DNA of 64,000 nt from Pleodorina starrii (taxonomy: Eukaryota; Chlorophyta; Chlorophyceae; Chlamydomonadales; Volvocaceae), in contig BRXU01000027.1 of NCBI GenBank assembly GCA_030267565.1, positions 481,001 through 545,000 of the forward strand, written 5' to 3'. Positions 25,278-37,447 of the stretch are shown in pieces. The first letter of the stretch is position 1. Each line of letters opens with the position of its first letter. The notes under the pieces are model-generated. The model had not been told where the DNA came from. It did no database searches and was given only the letters and a program-made list of their open reading frames with translations. The position numbers were made by a program, and so were the translations under genes.

Positions 25278-25660
25278 CTAGGAACCACGAAATCCCGGGC
25301 AGCCTACCAGGCCTGACCAGGTGGGTTAGCGCTATCTAGGCGCGTGTTGGCTACCGGACGTCATGTTGAGGGTTGTCGCTGTGTATTTAATAGTGTTTGC
25401 ATTAGCCTCCGAAGACTGAAGCATGTACTATTGTATATAAGGAGTAAGTACCGTCATCCCGGAACTTGATTGGGATGCATAGATGAATGAGCGGCGTGTG
25501 GTGACCCGTCAGCATTGAATTTCTGAAGTACTTTTCTCCTGGCCTTACGCCCCAGCCTCCGTCATACCTTGTTGAATATAAAATACTCCGTTCTTTCTTT
25601 GTAGACTTAAAGTAAGGCATGTACTAGTGCTTCCAGCTCCTTGGTAGACGTTACGGTTCA
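25278..25660. promoter_or_regulatory. Divergent promoter between VPS33 (-) and the Ala-rich gene (+)
   Basis: The two start codons are 383 bases apart on opposite strands. The segment is AT-rich. TATATAA at about 25434-25440 and TATAAAATA at about 25577-25585 (roughly 80 bases before the plus-strand ATG) are candidate TATA elements. No transcription data are available to choose between them. Confidence 0.4.
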
Positions 25661-28594
25661 ATGCAACTTTCAGGGCCTCTCCGGGCCTCAGGTTCCTGCC
25701 TTCATGGCAAACGTGTCCCAACGGCAAGGGCTACATGGCTCTCAGGGCTGGGCGTCAGCCATCATGGTCGGCCAGTCCGTGTCGCTGCCTCGTCAGAAAA
25801 CTCTGAGGCACCCTCGGCAGGACCAAACACCGGCAACGTGGCCGCTACAGATCAGCAGAGCAATGCAATTGACGTCCATGCGCATGCCATAGTCCCCAGC
25901 GTGGAGGCTGTGACCTCCGACCGAAAACCGACAGCTGCGACATCCGCCACTGTCGAGGGTGACTGGCTGGAGCCCCCACCAGGGGATTGGGGAGGCACGG
26001 TCGACCGGCAAGCCATCAAGGAACCCGATTCCTCAGGTGACGCTGTTGTTTGCCTCGAACGGAAGGTTTGGGTATCTGTGGAGGACCCATGCCAGCCGCC
26101 GCCTCCCACCAGGTGTGCTTTTCTACTTCATCATCATTGCTGGCCTCAGCCTTGGCGTCCACCAGCTTCTCAAATTGCTAGGTGAGCTGCAATGGAGCAA
26201 TGTTAACGGCACGCGAGCAGTCGTGGGTATCGTTGCTCCCCTTCCGGAATGTCTAGTTACCGCCTAAACGTCCCGTGGGTCCAACCGTGTTTGGCCGGAA
26301 AACAGAGTGCCAAAGCTTGTCAGATCCGTAGGACTAAGTGTCCAATGCAACGTCTCTTCGCCCATCACGTCTTGTGCCGCAGGGGCGCGCCAAGGCGAGG
26401 GGCAGCTTACACGGCCTTCCGCGAGGCAGGTCGCCGTGGTCGCAGCTCCCACATACCACGCGAAGCTGCCCCAGCCGTCGCTGCTCGCGAGCAAGCCCGA
26501 GGCTTCGGCTGAGGACTCGGCGGCTGAGGACTCGGCCGCCACAGCGCTTGCTGAGACACGCGCGCGCTCGGCAACTGAGGCTGGAGCGGGCGACGGCGGC
26601 GCCAAAGCTGCCGATGCCGCGGGCGCAGCGACGGCGGCGTCAGCCGCGCAGAGGGGCCCTGAAGGAGAGGTTGTCCGCGGCTCGGTGGGCCCAGCGGGGC
26701 CCAGCAGCGCGCTCACCAGTGCTTCAGAGACCGAGCCGGGGAACGAAATGGACGCAGAGTCGGAGGATGTGGCCACGGAACAGTCCGAGCCGGCTACCAT
26801 GCGCCTGCCGCCGCAGCAGGCAGTCTCTGGGCCGGGGTCCCAGGCGTCTGTGTTCGTGTCATCCGCCGGCCCCAGCGAAGGTGACCAGGCGTCGAGCTCC
26901 GGCGCCGCCAAAACCCTGCAGCAGGTGCCTGTGGGAGAGGACAGGGCAGGCTCAGCTTCAGGAGCCGCAGGGCCGCCTGCTGCGGAGTCCCAGGCGCTCA
27001 ACGTTGTTGTTGGGCCCGCTAGCCAGGCGCCGCCACGCGCGGCACAGCCGTCGGGTCAGGACACTACGGCCGATTCGGCAGCAGGGTCAGCTGCACAGCC
27101 GCTCCTAGCCTCCACGTCCGCCGGCGGCAGCAGTGGCGGGCTCGGCGGCGCACGGGCCCCGGCGGAGCAGCAGGCGAGCCCTGCGCCTGCAACGAGCACC
27201 GGCGCAACAAGCAGCCCCGCCGCCTGGGCTTCTGGCCCGTTTGCTGGTGGCAGCGCGTTCTTCATGGGCGGCGGCGGTGCCCCAGCGGCGCCGCAGCCCG
27301 AGCCGGTGGCGCCCGCCCGGGTGTCGCTGCCTTCGGTGCGGCCTGAGCCGCTCAGTCGCGCCCCAGACAGCTCCGCCCTGGCGATGCTGCCCAACGATGA
27401 CTCGCTCAGCAGCCTGCGAGAGCGCGCGCAGCTGTCGCTGCGTGGCGCAGCGGCCGCGGTAGAGGCGTCCCAGCGCGCGGCGGCGTACGCCGCGGCGGCC
27501 AGCAGCGCCGCCTCGCGGGCGGCGGAGGCGGCGGAGCGCGCGGCGGCGGCGGCTACGTCTGCGCAGGTGCGCGCGCTCTCGTTCCGTCGCTTGGATGCTG
27601 CGGGTTGGGATTTCGGGGCCACGCCGCCCTAGGGCCATCCGCACCCTTCGTGCAGAGCGGGCCGGGTTTGGGCAGCTTTGGCAAATGGCTCACCTCCTTT
27701 TGTTCCGGTCTCCCTGCGGGCGCATGAAGCTGCTGCGTTTGACAAGGTGAAGGGTTAGATTCGGGGGAGAAAGGAGAAACGACGGAAGGGAGACGTCTCG
27801 TCTTCAGCCTGGTTGAGACAGGGCATGCCGTGCGCGCAGTCGCCGCAAACCCAGGTCGACCCAGGAGCGCCGACAAGTGACGGTATCGGTGTGCGCTGCT
27901 GCCCCTTGCGTTCCCGTCTCCAGGCCGGGCTAGAGAGCGCGGCCGAGAGCGCCATCGTGGCGGCTGAGGCGAGAGTGGCGCAGGCGGCGGAGGCGGCAAA
28001 GGAGGCCGAGGGCCGCGCAGCGAGCGCGGCTGCACACGCGACGGCGTACCAGGACATGGCGCAGTCGCAGGTGGGTAAGGGGCGAAATCAGGGGCGCGGG
28101 AAGCGATGCGGCAGTGGGTTAAGGGGGCCTCATGACGAGCACCTCCCAGACCCTGCCTCGTGTCCACCCGCGCTCTCTTCTTGCCGTCTCAATTCACCTG
28201 TTTTTCGTGCCGTCTGATTCTGCCCATGCTTTGCCAGGCGGATATAGCGGAGCGCGCTGCGGCCGTGCAGAAGCCCGCTGCGCTGCCAGGGCCCCTGAGC
28301 CAGCTGCAGCAGCTCTGGCGCAGTGCCAGCTCCGCGTTCGCGCACGGGCACCAGCACAGTCATGAGGAGAGTTCGCGCGGCGGCCAGAGCGACGGGTCAA
28401 TCGTAACCGTAGCGGTTGGTAGCGGCGGCGGCAGCAGCACAAACGACAGTAGCGCTCGCGGCAATGGCAACACTGCGGACGCCGGCGGGACTGGGACGAC
28501 CGCCGGAAGGATGGGCACCGCAGCGGCCGAGACAATCAGCTCGACAGTCAAGGGTTTCATATCTTGGCTGGGCCAAGGTGATGGGACGCGCTAG
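25661..28594 (+). CDS. Unrecognised Ala-rich single-pass membrane protein, probably plastid-targeted
   Basis: Five exons: 25661-26036, 26113-26181, 26383-27566, 27924-28070, 28238-28594. They total 2,133 nt, 710 residues; all introns are GT-AG and phases close. The N-terminus (MQLSGPLRASGSCLHGKR) is basic and Ser/Ala-rich without early acidic residues, ending in a VRVAAS-like motif, as in plastid transit peptides. Exon 2 encodes almost only a transmembrane helix (VLFYFIIIAGLSLGVHQLL, about 127-146). Residues about 150-480 are Ala/Ser/Gly/Pro/Glu-rich. About 490-600 is an Ala-rich amphipathic or coiled-coil region (AAEARVAQAAEAAKEAEG type). The C-terminus ends in a short hydrophobic motif (STVKGFISWLGQ). 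I do not recognise a family. A thylakoid- or envelope-anchored protein is an inference from the presequence and the helix only. Confidence 0.7.
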
Positions 28595-29190
28595 GTTGCC
28601 AGTATGCCTGCCGATGGAATTTGCCTGTTCGGCGGGCGGTCCGGTTGTTACCAGCGCTGACTTTCAGATCCTCTAGCGGTAGTAGTAGGGTTAGCCAAGA
28701 AAGCCGCGGACCGCCGCAACGGTTGCGCCGTCGGAAAATGTTACACAGGACGCAGGACAGCATCAACAGGATATGCTACGTACGGCGCCTTATATGTACT
28801 TTTGACCCTTTTTTGTTGATTTGCGTGTGTGCCACTGTCCCCGGTGGCCAATCCTTGGGAGAAAGCGATACTCCTTCCCCCAATAGCTTCCTTGTGGCTT
28901 TGCCGCCAAGTGAGTGCACGCTCGCTGTCCCAATCGTAAGCTCTCCTTTCGCCGCCCACGGAGGAGGCCGAGCCCATGGACAAGCCCTAGCCACGATGTG
29001 CCAGGTTTCTAGACCAGCATGTCCCGGCGCTCCGCGCCGTCAATCTGAATGCCTGCCTGCCTATGCACCGCAAAAACACAGCGCCGGCGCCTCTGAGCAG
29101 CGCCGATTGCCAATATACGCCACCACCATAGGATGGGCACGTCAACTCCTGCGTTTGAGTGGTCGGTAGCGCGTTGATAGCGCGCAGCGC
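28595..29190. other. Convergent intergenic region
   Basis: It holds the 3'UTRs of the Ala-rich gene (+) and eIF3k (-). No further gene was recognised. Confidence 0.5.
28741..28745 (-). terminator. TGTAA poly(A) signal of eIF3k
   Basis: The minus-strand TGTAA is about 450 bases past the eIF3k stop and 150 bases from the convergent stop at 28594, so the 3'UTRs may meet or overlap. Confidence 0.4.
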
Positions 29191-32079
29191 TCAGAAGCCG
29201 ACGGTGATGGCCTTGAGCATGGGCGCCACCTGCTCGAAGCGGATGAGCTCCTGCGTGCGCTTGACAACCGACTGGTTGTCCTCGCTGCGGGGGGCGAAGA
29301 GATCCGTCGCCGGGTGGGTGCCGGGGCGTCAGGCCGTGTAAACGATTGGCGCGTGGCAGGGAGCAAGCAGGTTGCACCTGTAAGTCTGTCGCCTTTCTGT
29401 ACAACCCACTTGACGGTAGTCGCGAGTTTAGTGTCATTGGCTGGTTGATGCATGGTTGGTTGGTTGTACGCGGGGTAAGGAACATTCCGCAGTGAAGGAA
29501 CAATTGTACCGTGTCCCCGTGTTGTATCTCGCGGGGATCGTATGTTGGAACGGGGTTGGCATAGGTGTAGGTTAACATAATGTACAATTTAGATATCATT
29601 GGTACGTGCTAGCATGTAGCGAGCACGGCGCGGCACGGTGCAGGCGCGGTGCAGCGGCACGGCAGTTGATCTTGCCCTACGGCGATGCTGGCTGAGTATC
29701 CGTTTTCCTCTTGACGGGCGCCGACTCTTTTCATGGGAGGCGTCTGGGCCAGTAAGGCGGCGTGGCGCCCGGCTGCCACACCTTTCGGCAGCGCCGGTCC
29801 AGGCCTCGGGACCTGTGCTGCAGTGTGGCATATTTGCCTTTCCCCCATCACCGTGTTGCATGCATGTATCCGTTGCAATACACTTGTTGTCCTTTGCGCC
29901 CTTCGAATGTGTCGACCTCACTCTAATCAGCCCTAGCATTGCTCCGCTCCGTCGCCTCGCAACACCTGATGCGGTTTCCCGTAAAACCTCATATCTCCAG
30001 GGTCCAATAACAAATGTACCGGTAAGACAGGAATATTGCCGCGACAGCGACGACAGCGTGAAGAGGTCCCCCACAGCCGCGGCCCCAAAAGCAACCTAAC
30101 CCGGGGGACTCACTTCTTCGGGAGCGCCACGACGTCGCCCGCCGGCGTCGAGACGATGCTCCACCCGGCGGCGCGGCACTTGTCCGAGAGCTGCATCAGC
30201 GGGTGCCCAGGATGAAAACGGCAACCGCCAAGGGTCTTTCAACAAACGCGGCAGCAGAAAACACAGAGACAGGCTCCCAGGCAGTGCCGGCTGGTTGCAC
30301 ACATGTAGGCGGGGGAGGTGCGTCAATACCGGCAGGGACAGTTCCTCACCACACCGCCCAAGGTCGCCGTGTGCCGAGTCCCGCACCGGAATGCCCACCC
30401 CAGGTGATTGCGCAAGGAGCACTAACGCTCGCAGCTGCAGGGGACAACTACAAGGCATTACAGCCCCCAACCCCCCGCCCAATCAATGAAGGCTCATGGC
30501 CACCGGCCCATGGGCCCCCCGCCCCAGACGATGCGCTGCAGCCCCTCCCCGCCCGACCACCGCGATGCGCTGCCCCGACTCACATACTGGTCCAACGTGG
30601 CGCCGTCCAGCTTCAGGCAGTCGGCCAAGGTGCGCTTGGTCACCCGGCCGTACGTGTGGACCAGCGTGTGGGCGATGAACCCGCGGACCGCCTCGTAAAA
30701 GCCAGGGACTGGTCGGGAGGCACCACGCAGGCGGCAGGGAGATAGGCAGCACACCGCAACTCAGTGGGCACGCTGCGCTTACAAACACGTCTGGGAGTGT
30801 GGTTGCAAACAGGAGCAAACAGGGGAGGCACACCATCGCGGCGCTTGCACAGCGGTCGTTTGGGGCGGGGTGAGGACAGGTGACTCCGCACCAAAGGGTA
30901 AGAGCACAAAGATCCGCCAGCCGACGTCGGCCAACTCAGTCCGAAGGGCATGGTTGGCAGTTGCCTGTTCAAAAGCGGCGCCCCTGGTGCAGTGATCAGG
31001 CTTCGGTTTGGTTTGATCGCGAGCGCAGCATGCCTTTCTGGAAGCTTAGAACGTGAAGAATTGCCAGGCACTGCTAGGCCAATTGCCAGGCTAGGGGTAC
31101 AGCTGTATGTGCGGCGCGAAATCAAGACTCCTATCACACCCGATGCCACATATGACCCGCCGTGCTGCTGGCCCCCAGAAAGAGCGCTGCGCCATGAACT
31201 CACTCGTCGCCAACAGGTCCCGGCACGTGTTCGCGGCGTTCCAGAAGTCAGCGAACCGGCTAGTCTCCAAAGCGTTCGCCAGCTGCACCACTTTGTAAAT
31301 AGCCTCGTCCGCCTACGGGGTGATGAGAATGGGCCATGTTTGGTGAGTTCCCACGAGACACGGCACTCGTCCTAAGGTGGCAAGCTCCCTTGTAGGGGGT
31401 TCATCTCGAGCAATCCCGCCAACGCCAATGCCCCGTGGAACCCTCGCACGCTTCCAACGCAGCGGAATTACACGTTTTAGTCTGGCCTGACAAACTAGAT
31501 GTAGCCAGGGGGGAGCCACTGGCTTTTCCCCTCTCCACGTCTTGACTTTTACCCCTGAGAAAGGAAACCCTGCCCGCTGCCATCTGAGGAGCACGGCAAT
31601 CCACCTACCATCTTGCCTACCCGCCCTACCCCCCACCCGCCCCACGCGCATAGCCCACCCAGATCCAGCGTCCAATCCCCATATTCTCCCCAACGCTGCG
31701 TCCTGTGTAGACCAAATACCTGCTGAAGGCGCTCGGGTAGTAGCGTTATGCAGCTTTTGTAGTCCTGGTTCGGAGCTTGCATGATTGCTTTAATGAGGAT
31801 TTTTGCAATGATCTGTGGCTTTACGCTGGCCGGGCTGAATTGATAGAACCGCAGGAGCGTCACGTTGGCGTCCAAGTTCCACGTCCTGTTGGCAACCTGC
31901 GTGTTGGTCGCGCGCGTTTTGGCGCCGCCGCCAGCTTGTAAGCGCTTGACGCCAAGACATGGTTAAAGCGTAATCTTGATGCTTACCTGTTCATCAACAT
32001 TCTGCTCCAGAATGGGCAGCTTCTCCGGCGAGTACCTGCAGACCAGGCCGCCGAGAGTACAGCCTGAATTGATTTGCCG
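29191..32079 (-). CDS. EIF3K: Translation initiation factor eIF3 subunit k (first exon not located)
   Basis: Seven exons are placed: about 32079-31987, 31896-31720, 31312-31204, 30708-30584, 30190-30114 and 29284-29191, preceded by an undetermined first exon (seven in all). The product is collinear with plant eIF3k: RYSPEKLPILEQNVDEQVA, then TLLRFYQFSP and the PCI-like helices (QIIAKILIKAIMQAP, LLPERLQQ), ALETSRFADFW, PGFYEAVRGFIAHTL, LDGATLDQY, AAGWSIVSTPAGDVVALPK, and the end FEQVAPMLKAITVGF. eIF3k is a small non-core subunit of eIF3 that binds the 40S ribosome with eIF3l. The minus frame is closed by a stop just above 32079 (acceptor ATAG there, or CAG at 32064). The initiator and a few residues must therefore come from a short exon between about 32080 and 32600, which I could not fix. 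Confidence 0.92.
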
Positions 32080-32604
32080 CTATCCATGGCACAACTGTCA
32101 CCAGCAGACCGTAGCTGTATAGAACATTCCATGAGACAGCAACTCGAATAACAAACCACAAAGCCCCCACCGGTCAGCGCCAGAGATCGTCAAGGCTGAC
32201 ATGATTCACGCAAATGAGTGCTGCTAATAAGGGCAGTGAAAACACAAAACTTGAAAGCGTGCGTGGGCCATTGTCCGTCGTTTCTGAGTCCATCAACCGT
32301 CTGTACGGACTAACGAACTATCACAACACCTTCTGCCCTGGTTTTGATGCGTCTCGCACTGTCGGCACTTAGGCCTAGGCGTAGCAAACTGTCACACGAT
32401 ACCCTGCTTATGTGCCAGGTCACTGCAAAAAGTTCAGCGCCGCCTGAATGCAAAGGGCATGCGCTAGAACAGGTCAAGCTGCCGGGGTAGAAAGAGAAAC
32501 GTCGTGGATATCAATTCCCTGGCTGCAAACTATTCGTCGTTATTATTGCCCCTCCGACAGCTAGCTCGTCCCGCTAATTAAGCGAGGCCGTTAAGCTGAA
32601 TACT
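32080..32604. promoter_or_regulatory. Divergent promoter region of eIF3k (-) and the unknown gene (+)
   Basis: The AT-richer 0.5 kb lies between eIF3k and the plus-strand gene starting at 32605. It should contain the first eIF3k exon and both promoters. No confident TATA or operator was identified. Confidence 0.35.
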
Positions 32605-35600
32605 ATGATCCTACGGTTGCGACACGCGGTGCCCTGGCTCCAAAAGTTTAGTGGCTGGTCCGTGTGCGCAGTCCCACCGCCGCTGGCCTGCCGTTTCAGT
32701 GGGACAGCTTGGGCCAGCGCGACCCTCGCTCCCAGCGCCAACGACTCGGAAAGCCCACCTGACCTTGGCGACGGCTTGCCTCCCAGTGTTGCGGCCGAAC
32801 CTCCAGAAAAGAAGAAACGGCGTTCCACGCGCGCGGCGAAGGCCACCGCCGCGGTGAAGGATGCAGAGACACAGGCGCTATCGGACGGCGCAGGCGGCGC
32901 GGGCGAGGCGGACGGCGCTGCCGCTTCCAGCTCCTCACAGAGCACCGCCTCCAAGCAGCGAGCCTCTTCGCGGCGCAAGGCAGCGACGGCGGCCAGCAGC
33001 GACCCTGCAGAGCCAGCGGGTGAGCCCAGCGCGCCGCCGGCGCCCGCCAAGCGCACGAGGCGCAAGAAGCAGGAGGAGGCGCCGGCGGCGGAGGCCGACG
33101 CGGACGCGGAATCTCGCCGCAGCAGCGGCGCTGAGGCCAGTAGCAGTGGCAGCGGCGAAGCCGCACCCGCAGCGGAAAAGCGCGCGAGCAGGAGCAAGTC
33201 GAAGAAGGCGGTGGCGACGACGACAACCACAAGCGCAGTGGACGAGGGGGCGAGAGGCGAGGAACGTGTCAGCATCCGAGGTGGGTCTGGCCCGACCGGC
33301 GTGGCATCGAGTACCGGCACGTAGCCTTCTTTGCCACCCGCAGCCAGCATGTCGCATGTTCTTCTTTCCACTTGCACGCGCACCGCCCGGACCCGTCCAC
33401 GGTCCATATCCCGTGTCCCCACCGCGTCCCGAACTCGCAACTCGGCACAGTCCCACACCGCCCGCCGCCCCAATGCCCCACCGCCCAGACCTGCCGTACG
33501 AAGACTGTTTGGTACTTCCCCGCAAGGCCGAACAAGTCCTCGTCGCGCTGGGGCTGCGGTCGCCCCTCAAAGACGCCGACACCGATGACGGCGCCGACGC
33601 CGCGGCGGCCGCCGGCCCGGCCGCACCCAGCTCCATTGGCAGCGTGCTGGAGTTGGCCAGCTACCTGGGCCGGCCCGATCCCAAGGAGTTGGCCACACCG
33701 CTCCTCATCGCGCAGTACCAGGGATACCTGGGCCCTTCGCCGGACTACCTGTACGACCTCTTCTACCTGGATTATGGTGGGCGGGGTAATCCGGCGGGCG
33801 GATGGGGGCGGAACGGGACAGGATTTGTTATGGGGCTGTGGAGCGGGGGACGAGGTCGGTGCGAGAGGGGAGGCCGGCTGGGAGGCGGGCGAGGAGGAGG
33901 GGAGGAGGGTAGGCGGCGGCGGTGTGCCCGCGTGTGCATTCGGGCGTGTCCTCCGCGCAACGAGAGAGGGTTTCCACGCCGTTGTCCCCTCCTTCCTTTT
34001 ACGAATCGCACTCGGGCTGGACCGGGTTACGACAATCCCAAGAACCTCCCCAAGATGCGCACGAAAGCGACGTGCCGCAGTGCCTACCCCCAATGGGACA
34101 GCCACGTCCCCACACATGCGCGCCCCTCCTCCTCTCTCCTCTCCCCTCCCCGGGGAAGTCCTGCAGCTGCAAACCCCCAAACACATGAGGGCCGGGGGCC
34201 CACTGTAACAACAACACGAGCGCGCCCCCTCCCTCCGGACCCCCTTGTCCCTGCCCGGCCCTGACTTCCGGCGGCCGCCAGACCCGCCCTACCTGACGAG
34301 CGACGCGGTCCGCGGCGCGGCGGTGGCGGCGGCCCGCTCGGTGTCCCGAGCCGCCGGGCTGCTTTCCGCCAAGGGATCGCCGCCCGAGGCGCTTGCGCGC
34401 GCCGCCATGGATGGGCTGCGGGCGGACGTGGCGGACGTGAGTGCGCAGGAGGCGCGCGCGCCGCGGCTGACGGAGGCGCAGCTGGAGCTGTTCCTGCTGG
34501 ACTGGGCGTCCGCGCGGCTGGCGGGCCCGAGGCACGAGGGAGGTGAGTGGCGGCTTCTCGCTCGGGCTCCCAACGGATGAGCGAGCAACTGTAATCTGCT
34601 GCTAGTAGGTGTAGGTGTATAAGGATTGAGCAGCGGCAGCAGCTGGGGTTCATCCTTGTTCAAGGCTCAGTAAGGCGACCCTTGAACTAAGGCATGGCAG
34701 AGTACGGAGTGCGAATCCGGAAATGGGTCTTGGGGCCACGCAGGGGGCCAAAGTCCTCCAGGCTTGGCATGCCGGGCCGATGCTCATTCGGCGATGATGC
34801 TCCCTCCATCAACCTTCCCGTATCGCACCCCTCCCACCCCGCCCACCATGCCCGCCCGCCCTGCCCCGCCAACGTCGCTTCCGTCCCATGGCTGCGGTCT
34901 CATGCTTGTTGCCCTGCCGGCCCCGCCCGCGCAGGCATCCCCTACCTCGCCCTCCGCTGCGCCGCGCTGCAGCTGACGCGGCCCATTGTGGTGGAGCGGC
35001 TGCATCGCTACGCGGTACAGGGGGACAGTCTGCAGGACCTGGCGGCGGGGACGGGCACGGGCGGCGGCGGCGGCGGGCGGGGGGTGCGGCTGTCCCAGCC
35101 CATGGAGGCCCTGATCGAGGGGCTCAAGGCGGGGGTGCGGCTGGAGCCCGAGCGCCTGATGCAGGACTTCAGGCTCACGTCGCCAGGTGGGAGGGGGGGT
35201 TGCATGTCATGTGATATTTGGGGGTAGTGAAGGAGACGCCGCAGCGGGAAGGACAGGGACGACGTTGTTTTGGGGTGTATGAACGGCGTGCATTCGTGGT
35301 ACAGCCGCTGAGTTCTCATGAAGGCAGACCTACGCAATCGCAGGTCTGCAGGTCGCACAGAGGTGCGGGCTTTGTTGGAGAACCGCAGGGGGCGGGTGAG
35401 GAGGCGGTGGGGGGGTGCCCCACTTCTGCGGCGCGCGGTGGCACTGGTTATTAGGGGATCAGCAGCCAGCAGCTGCGCCCATGCTGCATGGTGAGCACCA
35501 AATGCGAGAATGTTGGGTGCGAGGGCGTGGGTGGGCGGGCCTGCCGCCTGCAGATGCTGGTCGCAAAGTGAGGCCCACGCGTGCCCTCACGGGCTGGGCG

Positions 35601-36457
35601 ACGCCCACCCGCACCGGCGCCCGCGCTGAGCGCCTGCGCAGCAGCCCCGCACCGCCGTCCGCGACCCCCGCTGGCCCTTGCCGCCGTTTTTGTCCCGCCG
35701 AGCTTCACATCAGCGCAACCTTGTCGACCGCTGCTGCTGGCCCTAGCGGCGCTGCTCGCGCCTGCACTCGCCGTGCCACTGGCCCCGCGCCTGCCTAATA
35801 CGCCTGCTGCTGCATCGGCTGCCCCGCCCCCCACGCCCTCACCCCCGGGGGTTGGATCGGCAGGCTCCCCGCTGTACGAGCACCTGGGCGCCATTCGTCG
35901 GGCGGTGGTGCGGGAGGCGGTGCTGAGCCTCGACCCGGGTGGCGCCATGTACCACAGCACGCTGATGACCAAGCTGCATGCGCACCCGGACATAGGGCCG
36001 GCGCTGAAGCAGCAGGTGATGTGGTGTCGGGTCGTTCGCTGGGTTGGACCGCGGGGGAGGGGCGGAGTCGCGGGGGAGGGAGAGGGCCGTCTGGGTCCGC
36101 TGCCCGAGCCGCAGCTCCCCGAAGCTCTCCGCAGCCCGCAGACAACGAGAGCCCCCAGGCAGCGGCCTCCGGGCGGACACGGCGACACGGCACAGCGGGC
36201 GAATGGCCGCCGCCCCTTAACAACCCTCCCCATCTCGAGAAGTTGATCTTGTTCCTAATCCTTGCGCCTCCTTTCCGCCGCGTATCACACCACCCCAGGA
36301 GACTCAGTGGAAAGAGGAGCAGGGCGAGCGGGACGGCAGCGCGCTGACCCACGCGCAGGTTCGGCTGCTGTTCCATTTGTGGCGCCTGGAGTGCTTTCGG
36401 GCCGAGGAGCAGGTCCGGCGGCAGAGGCAGGCGGAATCTGCCGGCGCGACGGCGTAG
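32605..36457 (+). CDS. Unrecognised organelle-targeted protein with Lys/Arg-rich linker
   Basis: Six exons: 32605-33280, 33489-33776, 34282-34542, 34935-35186, 35864-36015, 36299-36457. They total 1,788 nt, 595 residues; phases close and all introns are GT-AG. The N-terminus (MILRLRHAVPWLQKFSGW) is basic and aromatic with no acidic residue for over 40 positions, like a mitochondrial or plastid presequence. Residues about 60-225 are low complexity with basic clusters (EKKKRRSTRAAK, KRTRRKKQ, RSKSKKA). The remaining 370 residues look folded and conserved: DLPYEDCLVLPRKAEQVLVA, PSPDYLYDLFYLDYDPPYL, LTEAQLELFLLDWASARL, PYLALRCAALQLTRPIVVER, SPLYEHLGAIRRAVVREAV, and a C-terminal charged helix (FHLWRLECFRAEEQVRRQ). 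I cannot name a family. Basic clusters could bind nucleic acid, but that is a guess. Confidence 0.72.
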
Positions 36458-36669
36458 CGGCCGTGCGGCTGAGCAGCGCGGCTGCAGTCTCGAGCCGTCC
36501 GGAGCGGCGCGGCGCGTGGGGTGGAACGAAGGGAGCGCCGCTGCTCTACTCTCCGGAGCGGCACCGTCGCTTGGAAGGCAACGCGGGTAGTGTGCGCTAG
36601 GGGGCGAGTGGGAACGCATGCGCGTTGCGAAGCGGAGCCGTTGGAGCCGTTCGTGGGTTTGGTGTCCAC

Positions 36670-36674
36670 TGTAA
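36670..36674 (+). terminator. TGTAA poly(A) signal of the 32605-36457 gene
   Basis: TGTAA lies 213 bases after the stop codon, a typical volvocine spacing. Confidence 0.5.
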
Positions 36675-37447
36675 CAACATCGGGCGTGGACACCCGACAG
36701 AACACCGCTCCTGGAGCCAACCGTAACAGCAGCAACAACAACAACAATGGCAACAACGGCTTCTTTCCATGTGTTTCTACCCCACGTACAGCACAGCACG
36801 TCACCACACCCGCAGCCTGTCCGGGCCTCCTGGTAATTGAGTTTGCACATTGCTCTCAAAACTACAGCAATTAAATGTGTTTAAAATTAAAGGAACGAAA
36901 CTTGCTTGCGAAGGGCAACCATCGCAGGACGCACCGGTGTCCGCGGCTCTGCAGGGCTTCCTCAAGAGAAGCCAAACATGGGGCAGCACCATGTGAGCAT
37001 CGCGCGAGCAAGCCAAACGCGATGTGATAAATGCCGTAGAGCTCGTGCATTTGTTTGCGAAGCAAATACCTGTACACTGGAAATGCATGCAATAAGGGAA
37101 GCCGCCAAAAAGTGCCCCCCCAAGCCCTAACAAGGCCGGCGCGAGCCCCGCCCGCCGCTGCTGACACGTACACTGACACAAATACACTTGCGACAGCTCA
37201 TCCCAGCAAACAACAAAGCCACACACGCAACCCGTCAAGCACACAGCACGACGAGCGGACTCCAGCACCTCGCAAGAAACCCCTGCCCCAATGCCCACGC
37301 GCAGCCTTGGTTTAAGCTTGCGCAACCCTGCGGGGACCCTCACCGTCCCGGTCACCTACTCCCGACGCACTGCTAAGAATGCCAATTCAGCCTTGGCGAT
37401 AATCCCATGGAGCCGTGCAGCACACCTCGTTGCCACCCGCCACGCCA
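36675..37447. other. Convergent intergenic region, TROL 3'UTR side
   Basis: It lies between the unknown plus-strand gene and the TROL stop codon. It contains AAC-rich and A/C-rich sequence but no recognisable gene. Confidence 0.45.

Noticed and set aside
32035..32091. ATG at about 32089 as the eIF3k start codon
   Set aside because: Its frame is different from the one that gives the conserved eIF3k N-terminus (RYSPEKLPILEQ) and runs into a stop, so the true start must be in an upstream exon.
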